Source: Paraglomus occultum (taxonomy: Eukaryota > Glomeromycota > Glomeromycetes > Paraglomerales > Paraglomeraceae). Taken from it: a DNA stretch of 19,397 bases. This document shows, piece after piece, positions 7,791 through 18,261 of the stretch. Position 1 is the first letter of the stretch. Each line of letters begins with the position of its first letter. The stretch is taken from assembly GCA_910592205.1 (NCBI GenBank), contig CAJVPJ010000667.1, forward strand, positions 1 to 19,397, written 5' to 3'. Both the position numbers and the translations under genes were made by a program. The notes under the pieces are model-generated. The model did not search any database. It was not told the DNA's origin and was given only the letters and a program-made list of their open reading frames with translations.

Positions 7791-8379
7791 TAGCCAGTAC
7801 TGAGAATAGTCAAAGGCGTAAAGTCTATACAGGAGGCATGTATTAGAGTTTTTTTTTCACTCAAAGAATAAGTGGCGTGGTAGAGACCTTCGTGCTTGCC
7901 CGATGGCGAGGCGTTGCCTGGGAGGAGAATGGCAGTGCTTAGAAGGGAGGAAATGGAGTTTCAGGAAAGGAGAGAAATACTGGTTAGGAGGGAGAGGGCT
8001 TTGCGTCGTTACATGTATATTTTCTTGGGGTTATTTTGTTTATCTATGGAGTATTTTACAAATCGAGATCGTAAATAGCCTTTACTTATAATTATGACAA
8101 TAATCACAGTCTAGACGAATTTCCCAAACCAACTATTCTTTTTAAAAACTCTAACCCCTATCATTTAGTCCAGTAATGTTATAACACTTTTCGCTTGCGT
8201 CGAGCGGTAATGTCTTCTAAAGCACAATTACAATGATTACATGACAAACTGCTTATCTAGTCTCATTCTTTTTCTGATAGAATTCTGCCACTTGTATTTT
8301 TTTCGCTTTTAATATTTTATCACTAACATTAAAAAATTGATGTTGTAAATCTGTCCTCAAGCTGCACTGAATCCTTGTC
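7791..8379. other. No supported gene; one short ORF with a hydrophobic end
   Basis: A 60-codon plus frame (7896-8078) would encode a charged helix (RREEMEFQERREILVRRERALRR) followed by a short hydrophobic segment (YIFLGLFCL). It has no clear promoter or homologue and may be chance. The remainder is AT-rich, apart from possible further decayed tail of the Sel1-repeat pseudogene on the minus strand. Confidence 0.25.
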
Positions 8380-8875
8380 AGTCTCGTTAATTCAATTGCT
8401 TTTTGATTATACTTCACACCAATGCCATACTAATAACAAAAACCAAGATTAAACTGTGCATCAACATTATCTCAATCAGCAGCTTTTGGTATCATTCAAC
8501 TGCCTTTTGTTTATCTTTTTCTACTCCAACTCCCTTAGCATAATAGCAACCAAGATAATTTTCATTTTCCTGATCAGCAGCTTTTTGATACAACTCAAAC
8601 GCCTTTGTTTATTTTTTTTACTCCAGTTCCATTCTCATAACACTATCCAAGATTGTATTGTGCTTGGACATTTGTTTGTTCAACAGCTTTTTGATACAGC
8701 TTAACTGCTTTCTATTCATCTTTTCTACTCCAGTCCCATTTTCATAACACCACCCAAGATTGCATTCTACCTTGGTATTTCCTTATTCAGCTGCCTTTGA
8801 TACAAAGTCAACAACCTTTTGTTCATCTTTTTCTACTCCAGTTCCTTTTGCATAATTAGCAAATTTCACAAATGC
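8380..8875 (-). pseudogene. Sel1-repeat (SLR) protein pseudogene
   Basis: Read on the minus strand, about five degenerate Sel1-like repeats follow one another. The typical signatures are A.YAKGTGVEKDEQKVV, LGWCYENGTGVEK, KLYQKAVEQTNVQAQYNLG, YYAKGVGVEKDKQKAVE and AQFNLGFCY.YGIGVK. Several stop codons (for example in AAE*GNT and NLG*CYENG) and frame slips break the reading. SLRs are helical solenoids that mediate protein contacts. In Rhizophagus they are often fused to Ser/Thr kinase domains in hugely expanded families. No kinase part is visible upstream (8876-9000), so this is a detached decayed fragment. Confidence 0.85.
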
Positions 8876-9620
8876 TTACAACCAGTCTCAAAACGAGATA
8901 GTAAGACTGAGCAGTAGCAGTGAGTTAGTACAATCAATGGGAAATGAGTAAATTGCAAATGAAGATGTAATACATACCTGTACTGCAAAGGGCAAGAGAC
9001 GTTTTTATAGTCTAATACAATTCCTCTCCATTATTTCTTGTCATGCTAAAGTAAGAATAATTAACTACACATTATATAGACTTATTATTATATTCGTTCA
9101 CTGTTATTGTCAAAACGACGCCACACCTAATTCACTAAGTTATTAAAACGGACCCTGGAATAGAATTTCATCTTCTCTTGTCAAAAATTCTCTAAATCCT
9201 CCATGCTTCAACGTGCATGCTTGTAACCGGTAGCTTTGTGGTCCTTGTTAGCTAGGGCATAAAACTGATACTTTTTGTTTGAATAACGTGATAAAGAGCG
9301 CAATTGTCGTTCGCATAAGTTTGTCAATATATTTGCAGAGCTATGGGAATTTACGATAGAAGTCGCGTGTCATGGCTATGGAAAATTTTTTCCATTTTTG
9401 TAATATAAGTCGAATAAAATTGCAAATATCTTTAAAGCTTAAAAAGCACCGTAGCTTTAATCTGGTGGTGCAGCTCTTTAACAAAAAATTATTTATAACA
9501 ACAAGATAATTAAGTTTAATTAGTATTACAATTGCTGTTGTCTTATTGATATCTACGAAAAAATTCAAAAAAACAGATAATGAAACCCACGATAATCCTT
9601 GATTATCTCTGGATTTGCAA
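8876..9620. other. AT-rich intergenic stretch, no supported feature
   Basis: Only short frames with no recognisable protein and no structured RNA that I can identify. The promoter of the gene at 9788 begins near its right end. Confidence 0.35.
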
Positions 9621-9624
9621 TTTT

Positions 9625-9665
9625 ATTGGATGATGCTTCAACACGTGTTCATAAGTATAAAATAG
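9625..9665 (+). promoter_or_regulatory. Candidate promoter: reverse CCAAT box, E-box and TATA box
   Basis: ATTGG (9625-9629, CCAAT on the other strand), the palindrome CACGTG (9642-9647) and TATAAAATAG (9656-9665) lie in conventional order, 123-163 bp upstream of the ATG at 9788. A bHLH-type factor could bind CACGTG. Transcription would start about 30 bp after the TATA box, giving a leader of roughly 100 nt. Confidence 0.5.
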
Positions 9666-9787
9666 ATCATGTTCGCGTAACTCTCCGCCCCGCGTTTAGA
9701 TTTCATAGATAGCAAATAAACCTTCTACCTACTTAGCTAAAGAATAACCACACCAATTTATACACACAGTGCTTATTTAACAAAAGT

Positions 9788-10788
9788 ATGGAGTACATCA
9801 CAGGCCTCTTTAAAGAAGAATTCGATCGCGCAGTAGAACTCAAATTAAAATCTGCAAAAACAGACTATTTCCATGTGAAACGAAGGAAACCTACAGATGC
9901 AGAGCTCGCTACACTAACCGCTGGATTCAAGGAAGAGACTGCTGATAAATTTGATAAACTTGCCTGGAAAGCGGAAAAAGCAACAGAACAATTCGAAGAA
10001 GAACACTTCAAGGTAGGTGACATGAACTACATTGGGATTTTTTCTAATTGCAAGCGTTTTTCTGGTGTTTACTGTAGTAAATCAATATCGTTAGAAATGT
10101 AATCGGAGAGCCACGTATGGTGCGACTCGACAGCATCAGGAGAAATGGTGTGGGGATTTCAGGAAAGAGTACATAAATCGATGGTTGGCTGATTTCGAAA
10201 ATAATTTTAAGCGTAATCACAAACGTAAAATTCGATCTCAAGAGCTAATCTTTTATCCCGGTTATTGTGAGTGAAAAAACAAAAAACAAACAAAACTTTT
10301 ACTTCTTGACAGATATTTTTGTATGATATTCGATGCTTATCTTATTTGCTCCATAGTCACAGTACATTGGTTCTCTAATAAATGGAGGCCTTTAGCAAGT
10401 TATTTCAAAGACCTCGGAATCTCGCAGCAACCGATGAAAGTCATAATACGACGGTAAGCAAGCCTTTTCTCTTTTTTCTTTTCGTACGATATCTCAAACA
10501 TGTCCTCAACCTTTTCTCACCAGTCGACATCCGGCACATTATTGTTTTGGCAAACTTCGTCATCCAATCTGGAGAGATGAAACCAGTCTCAGTGATATTG
10601 AATATGCTAAGCAAGAAGCATTACGTCTACGTCTAAGATATCAAATGCTCCCCGTGGGCATTCCTAATGATCCGTTTAAATCAAGTTATGTTAGTGTCAA
10701 ACACGATGCTTCAATCGATTCCGACATGGCAGAGTATTTAAGAACATCAGAAACTCAAATAACCAATAGAGAGTGTCTGTGTAATTAG
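9788..10788 (+). CDS. Four-exon gene, 252-residue protein of unknown function
   Basis: Exons are 9788-10012, 10095-10266, 10357-10453 and 10524-10788. The introns (82, 90 and 70 nt) all begin GT and end AG, match the sizes seen in neighbouring genes, and keep phase throughout, which argues for a real gene. The product is hydrophilic with no signal peptide or membrane segment. Residues 1-76 are charged helix (TAGFKEETADKFDKLAWKAE). The middle is Arg/Lys/Trp-rich (WCGDFRKEYINRWL, then TVHWFSNKWRPLASYFKDLG). The last third is basic then acidic (RRRRHPAHYCFGKLRHPIW, SIDSDMAEYL). I do not recognise the family. It converges on the glycyl-tRNA synthetase gene, 110 bp between stops. AATAAA at 10854-10859 is a suitable polyadenylation signal. 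A lineage-specific or mitochondrial protein is possible. Confidence 0.7.
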
Positions 10789-10853
10789 CAAAATAGTCTC
10801 GATTGATTACTTCTTTCACTAAAGAAATCTATTAAAAAAAACTTTCGTTGTGA

Positions 10854-10859
10854 AATAAA
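10854..10859 (+). terminator. AATAAA polyadenylation signal
   Basis: A canonical hexamer lies 66 bp after the stop of the 9788-10788 gene, within the 110-bp convergent gap. Confidence 0.5.
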
Positions 10860-10898
10860 CATAAGAGAGAACAAATACATCTAAATCTGATCTAACAT

Positions 10899-13721
10899 CT
10901 AATCAAGCTCCTGTCGTACAAATGTTGTGTACTTTTCCATTACGTTCTTCCAGGTGGTGTTCTCCTCTACAAGTTCCTTGACAATGTCCAAGATTACATC
11001 CACCTATATATATGTAAACAGTGAGTGGATAGTGAAAGTAACGTATTTTATGTTTACAAATTCGATTTTAAATCATAATAATAAAATCTTTACTTACTGG
11101 CTCTCTGATTTGTTTAGTTGAATCTCGTTCGCGTAATGTAACGGTACCGTCATTCGTCGATTGAAAATCGATTGTGATGGCAAATGGCGTACCGAGTTCA
11201 TCGTTACGCGAGTACCGACGACCGATGGAATTTGAAGAGTCATCTACCTTTATCGGAATGTTCAACTTTCGCAAACGGGAAGCTATACGGACAAAAGTCA
11301 TATCAATGAGTGGTAAGCTGTGATTAACAGCGCGAGTGCAGTTACAAGAAATGACTTACAGATGTCACGAACCAATGGGGCAAATGCCGCGTTATTACTA
11401 AGTGGAACTAGTAAGCATTTGAAAGGTGCCACGCGTGGTGGGAAAGATAAAACCTGAGGATGAACGTAGAGTTAGATTAATTCATGTCATAACAAGCTTT
11501 GCCAACTATATGTATTATAGTTACCGCTCTCTGTTCGTCCCCTTCACGTGTCCAGTAAACATGTTCAATTAGAGAATAAAGAATACGACCGATGCCAAAC
11601 GACGGTTCTATTACATTAGGAATATATTCTCGAACTACAATATAACCGTTAGCCAATTTGGAATACCAAAAGCGCGTAAAATTTGTCAACCACGTCTATA
11701 AGACTTGTGTTATTTACCATGTTCTGTAAACGTCTGGCGCCCAATAGTCAAGAAATCTGACCCGACTTCATATGAATTCCCATTGGGAAGGTTGACAGTA
11801 GCTTTCCTGCATACGAATTAGAAATTATCGACACAATTTTTACGTTGCACGCAAAGAGAAAAATATTGCCAATCTGAAAATACATACCCTCCGTTACTTT
11901 CGATATCGCTTTTTAGTTTTTCCAGTTCTGCCTCACTCAGCCCTAACAAGTATGACTCTAATGTCTTGGCATTCTGTCTGAACCTCGGCCCAAATATCCT
12001 CTTGTTAATGTCCAGTACAGTCTTTTCGTAAACTCTAGGTTCAGGTAAACTTTCCCTTACAACGAGCTTTTCACCCGTTCGGTTAGAATGCACTGTCAAA
12101 TCAAATGCAGATCTATCGGCACATCCAACACATTCGATCCAACCCTGCATGAGTTAGGTTAATATGAGATTAAGTACTAACAGTCGAAACACAATAACAA
12201 CGGATATAAAGGGTTGATAACAAACATAGCTACTTTGAATCTCGGCATCCCAACAATCACATGCATAATGGGCCATTTCATTTGACATATGTTGACGGAA
12301 TCGAAGTCGTTGGGGATTTATTCCGAGTTTAGTAAGGAAAAGCTGGATTCGAGCTAGAAAATAACCAAGAGTTTGATTATCAACTATTTTCTAGAATACA
12401 AAATTATAATGTCAGTTTCAATATCAACAAAATAAATAAAAAATCGCACATAAAAATTTGCGCAAGCTTCACCTCCTCGACAGCCTTGCCAATGGTTAAC
12501 TCCTTTGGTTCAGTCTTTCCCTCCGATTGAATTGAACTGTCCAATAATCTCAGCTTGATATCTTTTACTTCATCAAACCGAGGATGATCCTTACTCAACG
12601 GGTCGACAAAGTGTTCAATCTCGGCCATGACAAACTCTCTAACATTGCAATTGCACGGATTACACCACGACCATGTGGAAACATCAACAAAAGTGCTTGG
12701 GATACGTACCTGACACGAAGTAATCCAGACCGTGGACTTATTTCATTTCGAAATGATCGTCCAATGGATGCAGATGCAAACGGCATCTTATCGTTATTAA
12801 ATTCGAGAAGTTTTTTGAAATTAAGGAATTGACCTTGTGCGGTTTCGGGACGGAGGTAACTGTGAATTAAGAATTACTTCAGTAGTAAATAAAAATGACA
12901 AACGTCAGTCTTAGCGAATGGCTTTTTACGATACCCTTTGAGAGAACCAGTTGGTCCAATGCTACTCTCAAACATCAGATTAAATTCAACAGGATCCGTA
13001 AGATCGCCACCAGTCTCGGGATTCTTGATATTATGCTTCTTTATGATTTCACCAAGCTCGGGGCCGGTGTAATTGTCAATCTAAATAAGCCGCGTGACAA
13101 ACATTTACATCACTAATTTAATCGTCGTTCTTAACACAAACACGATCTTTACAACTAACTTTTGCCAAGATCTCTTCGTATTCTGCTTTGGTTGCACTAT
13201 CCAGTAGAACGGGCACAGCACCCCCTTTCTTCGTTTTGGTATTATTTTTACTCGCCGTGGCGGATAAAGTATCGGTTGACTTCGCTTTCTTATCCCCTTC
13301 TAAACGCGTCTCCAATACATTTTCTATCAGATGATCAGCTCTGAAAATTTCACCACTTTGTGAATCTCTAACCATCCAATCTGTGAATTTTTCCACATGA
13401 CCAGAAGTTTCTAGTACGTCATGTGGAGTCATAATAGTACAATCTACTTCTAGCATATCCTCCTCAAGCACGAAATGCTTGCGCCACAAATCGAGTATGT
13501 TAGCCTGGAGAGCACAGCCTGGAGGGCCATAGTCATACAGACCAGCGACGCCTGTGTTGTCGGAGAGGAGGACAAAAAGAGTAAACTTATGCGAGTCTAC
13601 AAACTAGAGTACGAGGAGTGAGAGGTGAGAGCGCTTTACCTCCATAAGCCGAAAAAGAAGGAGCAAAGAAGAAACGTTTCTTTAATAACTCTTCGAGTGA
13701 TGCTCTGTTGAATTCTGCCAT
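10899..13721 (-). CDS. GRS1: Glycyl-tRNA synthetase, 12 exons, complete
   Basis: Attaches glycine to tRNA-Gly using ATP; a class II synthetase, dimeric in eukaryotes. Exons, in transcript order: 13721-13640, 13551-13160, 13080-12935, 12859-12710, 12638-12473, 12390-12226, 12144-11888, 11806-11718, 11634-11525, 11453-11360, 11282-11098 and 11003-10899. Together they encode 646 residues, close to the yeast length. All 11 introns are 71-94 nt, GT-AG, with phase kept. Landmarks: [12 protein letters not shown] near residue 28; YLRPETAQG near 209; motif 2 [10 protein letters not shown] at 243-252; AEIEHFVDP near 261; CDCWDAE near 360; [12 protein letters not shown] from 368; motif 3 PSFGIGR at 493-499; and the C-terminal anticodon-binding domain from about 520 (VDDS..SIGRRY). 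A Lys/Thr-rich linker sits near 115-140. There is no WHEP domain. The ATG at 13721 ([16 protein letters not shown]) is the cytosolic start; a longer start exists upstream. Confidence 0.97.
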
Positions 13722-13814
13722 GGGGTTTCGTCCTACTTTCTTTCGCTGTACGAGGCGCGTCGCTACGGAAGAAAACGTATATTTGAGCAAACGTTGGATT
13801 CGGTGACAGTGCAT
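13722..13814 (-). other. In-frame 31-residue N-terminal extension, mitochondrial presequence-like
   Basis: An ATG at 13814 is in frame with the synthetase start at 13721, with no stop between. The 31 added residues contain nine Arg/Lys/His-type basics, Ser/Thr and no acidic residue (for example RIQRLLKYTFSSVATRLVQR), typical of a matrix-targeting peptide. In many eukaryotes one gene makes both cytosolic and mitochondrial glycyl-tRNA synthetase from alternative starts. A further in-frame ATG at 13880 would add 22 more residues that include acidic ones, so 13814 is the better presequence start. Confidence 0.75.
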
Positions 13815-13881
13815 TTTCAGAGGGTCTAAAAGTGAATAGCAATCTGTGCCACAATCGTCCTGAACGCCACAACAATACATA

Positions 13882-14550
13882 TCATGTGATGTCAGATACG
13901 ACTTTACGCTAAACGCGAACCCACATTGAATGGGATCGTAGTTTAAAGTCTCATCAAATTATTTGTAGGTTAGACTCTCGATCCGACAGGCAGTTGAGCC
14001 ATGTGAACAAAATAATTCGACAGAAGGATGCGTTATAAAGGATTAGATAGTTTTTGTTGTTGACGGCAATACGGTGTTTCTAACAACGTTAGATGATATT
14101 AAAGTTTCAACAAATACATTTAATAGTCGCCCAAGTGATCGTAAAAACTTACTATTAATTGTAAATATACATATTGTTTATATAAATCATATCTCAGAAA
14201 AAAAACACCGACTATTGCTTGTTCAAGAACTATTAGAAAAAGAGCTTTTGTCGCATTGGATTATAACATTGAGAATATTTGCACTTGAGTTGATTGGCTT
14301 TTTCTCCCCGTCTATAACAAAAAATTAATAGTTTGTTTATGCGTTCTATAGATTATAATATGGTCCTTCACATTGTTCAGCTATAATTCTCCATTGCGTT
14401 CATTCAATATACGCGCGCTTTACTTTTACTCCCAATACGATGTATTCTATTTATACTCGTATTTGAATAACATTACCTACAATAAAATAACAACAGTCAT
14501 ATCGTCGCAAAATTAGAAGGGAAAATTTAGTACTATTTTTAAATGGGTCC
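13882..14550. other. Synthetase promoter side, then AT-rich sequence without a gene
   Basis: The first 150 bp should contain the synthetase promoter, but no clear TATA or CCAAT box is visible on the minus strand. The plus-strand frame at 14074-14328 lacks an ATG at its beginning and has no recognisable sequence. Confidence 0.35.
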
Positions 14551-14555
14551 AGTCC

Positions 14556-14690
14556 ATTTGCCCGACAAAAAACTACCCAAAAAAGGATAACTTTGAAATA
14601 ATGCTGGTAAATATTGGTGTCGGGAAATGAACTGTCGGGCAAATAATTGTCGGGCAAATAATTGTCGGGCAAATAATTGTCGGGCAAGTG
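14556..14690. mobile_element. Small inverted-repeat element with 15-bp tandem repeats (possible MITE)
   Basis: Units of tgtcgggcaaataat repeat exactly at 14633, 14648 and 14663, preceded by a variant unit at 14618 and followed by a partial unit to 14688. The same core lies inverted at 14558-14568 (ttgcccgacaa), so the block starts with ttgcccgacaa and ends with ttgtcgggcaa. This looks like terminal inverted repeats around a short core, with the right end amplified in tandem. No clear target duplication is identified. Confidence 0.5.
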
Positions 14691-15100
14691 ACGGCTTCCA
14701 ATTTAAATAGGGCGATCTTCGATTTAATGTTTCGACTAGTCGGAAAACGTTATTTGTTCAATTAAATGACAAAATTAATTATCGTTTTGAATCTTTACTT
14801 ATGGCAGTTGCTTTAAGCTAACGAACGTACTGTAGTGACAATTTTCTTCCGCGATAACTCAGCTGAAGTTCCAAAAAATTTGCTGAATGCCTTCCAAAAG
14901 TATTTTTTAATATTTAATTCACAATTGTCACCAGTTTTCTTCACAAGGCAGTTGCATCCCCTCACCATGGCAATATAAGATTAGATGATATGGTAATATA
15001 GCAAATTTTGAAGGTTCCAGCAACACTACTACTACATGATGTTGATAAATTCGAGGAAAATAACCCAAACTACAGTCGTCCCCCCCTACAATCACACTGT
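14691..15100. other. AT-rich stretch, nothing recognised
   Basis: No supported gene. A tacagtcgtcccccc motif at about 15071-15086 loosely resembles the pogo-type end at 5122 (tacagtcgaacccc) and may be a decayed transposon terminus next to the repeat at 15101. Confidence 0.3.
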
Positions 15101-15160
15101 TATATGGGGCAGACTGCAACAAAACCAGACAAAGTGAACATTCTTAATTCTATAAATGAG
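15101..15160 (+). repeat. Dispersed repeat, copy 1 of 2
   Basis: The segment starting tatatggggcagactgcaac and continuing through ccagacaaagtgaacattc to tataaatgag recurs at 19320-19372 in the same orientation. The second copy differs by a few bases (gcatgctgc for gcagactgc) and lacks about 7 bp (around ttaattc). It immediately precedes the broken gene at 15242. Confidence 0.85.
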
Positions 15161-15241
15161 GGACATTTAATCTTTTAATGATATTAATATTAAAATTATA
15201 ATATAGGAATTAAAATTATGACATTCAAAAAAGATGATATA

Positions 15242-15900
15242 AATGCAATAGTAAATAGATGAGGCAAAAGAATATTCCAATTATCATGGGGGAGTCCTTA
15301 AACCGGAAAAAAAGGCTACCTTTGATAGTAATCTTTTAAAATCAAATGGCACTTTGGATAAGACACTCCTTCAAGATACTGCTCAGTTATTAAACAATTG
15401 TAAAAAAGCAGAGGCTAGTTTGAAAACTGAGCAAAGTAATGATATTCTTAGTAATAATGGTAATCAATTGTTAATTGCTTTAATGGAGCAAAGAAGAAAT
15501 AATTCTATTTCTTATCAATTAATTAACACTGTTAAAAACGGAGAAGATTGAGTGGGTGAGATAGTAAAAAATTACCAGAAGGTTTTGTTTAGGAAAAACA
15601 ATAAAGTTTAGATTTAAAATTGAAAGAATCAACACTTGCTTTTGCTAAGATATCAGAAGAAGAAGAAAAAGTCGTAAAAGAAATTGCTGAGTTAGAGAAA
15701 AAGTATAATCCTAAGTTGCTATCACTGTTGAAAACTAAAAAAATGATTTGAGAACTCCGAATGCAGGTGTCGTAAATTTTTAAATTTTATTAAGAAGAGT
15801 AATAGTGATGGAGACCGTGCAAAAGTAATTTATACACCTAATGCTCCAAAAACAATAGTAATATTCATTGGCAAGAGACTTGAACAAGTTTTTGGAAGCT
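15242..15900 (+). pseudogene. Broken gene of unknown family, coiled-coil-like protein
   Basis: A frame opens at about 15258 (DEAKEYSNYHGGVLKPEKKA), runs through LLQDTAQLLNNCKKAEASLK and SISYQLINTVKNGED, and stops at 15549. Coding-like sequence resumes in another frame at about 15617 (LKLKESTLAFAKISEEEEKV, then AELEKKYNPKLLSLL) and again in a third frame at about 15745 (ENSECRCRKFLNFIKKSNSD, then VIYTPNAPKTIVIFIGKR). The peptides suggest a Lys/Glu-rich coiled-coil protein with a short Cys-containing segment (CRCRKF). There is no ATG at the start and at least two frameshifts, so the gene is dead. I do not recognise the family; its position beside a dispersed repeat suggests a transposon-borne or repeated gene. 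Confidence 0.55.
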
Positions 15901-16160
15901 ACCTTTACTTTTGCATTCATAGTAAGGTGTAAATGCTAAACTCAGTTTAATAGAAAGCGACTGTGTAAAGTTGTGAGGATTATCAAACTGTATACTTGTA
16001 AAAGTATGTCTCTAGCGTCATCAAATTCTCTATTACTTTACTAATACACTATTACTATGCTAACGATGTCGAGCACCAATCAGATTTCGAGTATGGTGTA
16101 GGTTCTACAAATAATAATTCGAAATCTCCCTGACGGATAATATATCATCGCTTCCTTATC
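15901..16160 (+). other. Upstream region of the snurportin gene
   Basis: No gene. It should contain the promoter of the gene starting at 16161. No strong TATA element is visible; the only nearby AT run is tataatatatcat around 16136-16148. Confidence 0.3.
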
Positions 16161-17713
16161 ATGACACAACCATCATCTGCGTCCTCGCTGTCTGTCGAAG
16201 ATCTAACACGGCTTTTTTCCGGGAACTTTGTTTCCGAACCTCAGGCTGTTCCCATGAACAGACGTTACAAAGCATCCCCACTCATGCAAATGTCTCTAGA
16301 AGAATCACAAGAAGCTCGAAGACGGCGAGCTTTGGAAGAACAACAGAGAGTATTAATCTTCAGTTGCGATTTACGAATGCTTTAAGGTTAGAGATACAGG
16401 TCAGCAATAATGATCTTCTTTTACTTAGAGACGACGCGACTTTACTGATCATGCACGTAGGTTGGTGCTTTATCAAGCAATAAAGCTGTCTGACGAAGAA
16501 CAAGACGAGGAAGGAGATCAAGATGTCGTTGAAGCCAAGACGGAACCCAGTCCAGGAGAAGCAAGTAGCTCAATGGAAGGCGTAGTTGTCGAAAGAAAAT
16601 CTTTACGGTCGAGAAGAGCAAGGCCTCATAAAAAAACCAAGAACAACAAACTTTATGGGTAAGTTTCATCTCATCATACGAAATAAAAGATCAGTATTAT
16701 CTTTGTTGGCCGAAGAACTTCTTCGAAAGGATTCTCTGTTGCAAGAGGAAATTAACTATATTTTTATCAATCAAATCTCTCCTTTTATTCCTTTATAAGA
16801 AAAAAGACCAGTAACGTACACTAATGGCATTTATCTTTCACAGTAACCAGATTATGTATGCAGAGTGGATGTTAGAAATCCCTGCTGACTTGCAAGAGAA
16901 TTGGTATGTTGTACTGTGCCCTGTTGGAAAACGATGTCTTCTGACAACAGCCAAAGGTATGATGTTATCATTGATGTATATTGATGATTTATTTAAATCT
17001 GTTATGCTCACATAATTTCGCATTACCGATCAACAGGGAAGACTACTTGCAGACATCGTCATGGTCAGTTATTTATGGATATAAGTCGACTAGCATTATT
17101 GTCGGTTATTCATGATTCAAACTGTTTTAGGTTTTGTAATGAATGTCTTCGAATCTATATTACCGGCTGGATCACTTTCCTACAGAGGAAACAAAACAAC
17201 AGATTATTGTATACTAGATTGCATTTTTGACCAAACAACATCTACGTTCTATGTCCTAGACCTGATGTGTTGGAAAGGTCATCCAATATACGATTGCGAT
17301 ACAGAATTCAGGTATAGTGAACCCATTTAAAACCGTATTCCGTATGCTATGTGCAATATAGTTTACTTACCAACCGTTACTCCAATATTTTTTTACAAAG
17401 ATTTTACTGGCTACAGGCAAAGCTCAGCGAACTTGAATATTCAACCAACACGTCAAAATATTCATTTAAGCCACTCACTGTATTCACTTGCCTGCCTGAA
17501 CATGTTGCGATGCTTATGCAAAACTCTAGACAGTTTGGATACGATCCAGATGGGTTATTGTTTTATAATCGGAAAACTCAATACGTGCTCGGGGATACGC
17601 CGTTGTGTGGATGGGTGGGAATGGAGAAAGCGTACGAAATATTTGGACCGTTACTTGGTATTAGTCCTAACATTCCAACGGAATTGCCCAATGAAGAGAT
17701 GAATGTGGAGTAA
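16161..17713 (+). CDS. SNUPN: Snurportin-1, m3G-cap-binding snRNP import adaptor, 6 exons, complete
   Basis: Binds the trimethylguanosine cap of spliceosomal U snRNAs and links them to importin-beta for nuclear import. Exons are 16161-16349, 16429-16658, 16844-16956, 17037-17063, 17131-17311 and 17401-17713. Introns are 79, 185, 80, 67 and 89 nt, GT-AG, phase-consistent. The product is 350 residues (human about 360). Residues 35-76 form the importin-beta-binding segment (RRRRALEEQQR, then RRDFTDHARRL). Residues 80-138 are an acidic then basic linker. The cap-binding domain starts at NQIMYAEWMLEIP (Trp148) and continues with VVLCPVGKR, FESILPAGSLSYRGN, DYCILDCIFDQ, YYVLD-like FYVLDLMCWKGHPIYDC, DGLLFYNRKTQY and GDTPLCGWVG (Trp318, at the cap-stacking Trp position of the human protein). 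Exon 4 is a 27-nt microexon needed to keep frame. Confidence 0.95.
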
Positions 17714-18260
17714 TTTAAACACTGGAATCGTTATTGTGATAGGTGAATGCACACTGCAGGAACACTTAAAAACTTATTGTACAAGATAAAATTATATTAG
17801 AATTTATACGCAATGCTTAATATTATATCTAAAAAACTAAAGGTTTTGTTCAAATGAAAGCATAGCATGGACGCTTGCAAACGTTGACGCTGTATTTCTT
17901 CTTTCAGTGACATTAACAAAATGATGTTCATTTGATGAGAACAACCAGGCAAACATGACTACCGATTGGTTATATAATGCAACACATTAATATTATTATC
18001 TTTATTATGAGGGCTGAACTGTTGAATGTCCTGAGCCCTGTGTTAGACGCTGGTTTTTGCGTATACAACAGGTTCAGAGAAGAAAAGGCTAAATACTGTA
18101 TCAAGGCATTAAGTTTTATTTTGTCCGATTTTCTTTACTGACCCAATAATTAATGTTGATGACATCCGCTCGCATAATTGATTATCTTCTTTACTATTAC
18201 TATTATTAATGATATTATTATTATCACATCTATCTCTTTCTCACATCTGAGTAGTTTACA
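17714..18260. other. Downstream of snurportin, no supported gene
   Basis: AT-rich sequence without recognisable protein. No AATAAA lies close behind the snurportin stop. An (att)n-type microsatellite lies at about 18192-18225. Confidence 0.35.
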
Positions 18261-18261
18261 T

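Noticed and set aside
12584-12832. 82-codon plus-strand ORF
   Set aside because: It is antisense to synthetase exons, which are strongly supported by conserved motifs.
13881-14040. Possible tRNA around ggttagactctcgatccgac
   Set aside because: No acceptor stem, D-loop or T-loop consensus could be assembled around it.
14451-14687. Minus-strand ORF with PDNYL repeats
   Set aside because: The peptide repeat is only the translation of the 15-bp DNA tandem repeat (15 is a multiple of 3), so the open frame is an artefact.
15071-15160. Complete pogo-type element starting at tacagtcgtcccccc
   Set aside because: Only a weak match to one end was seen; no matching opposite end or second TA could be identified.
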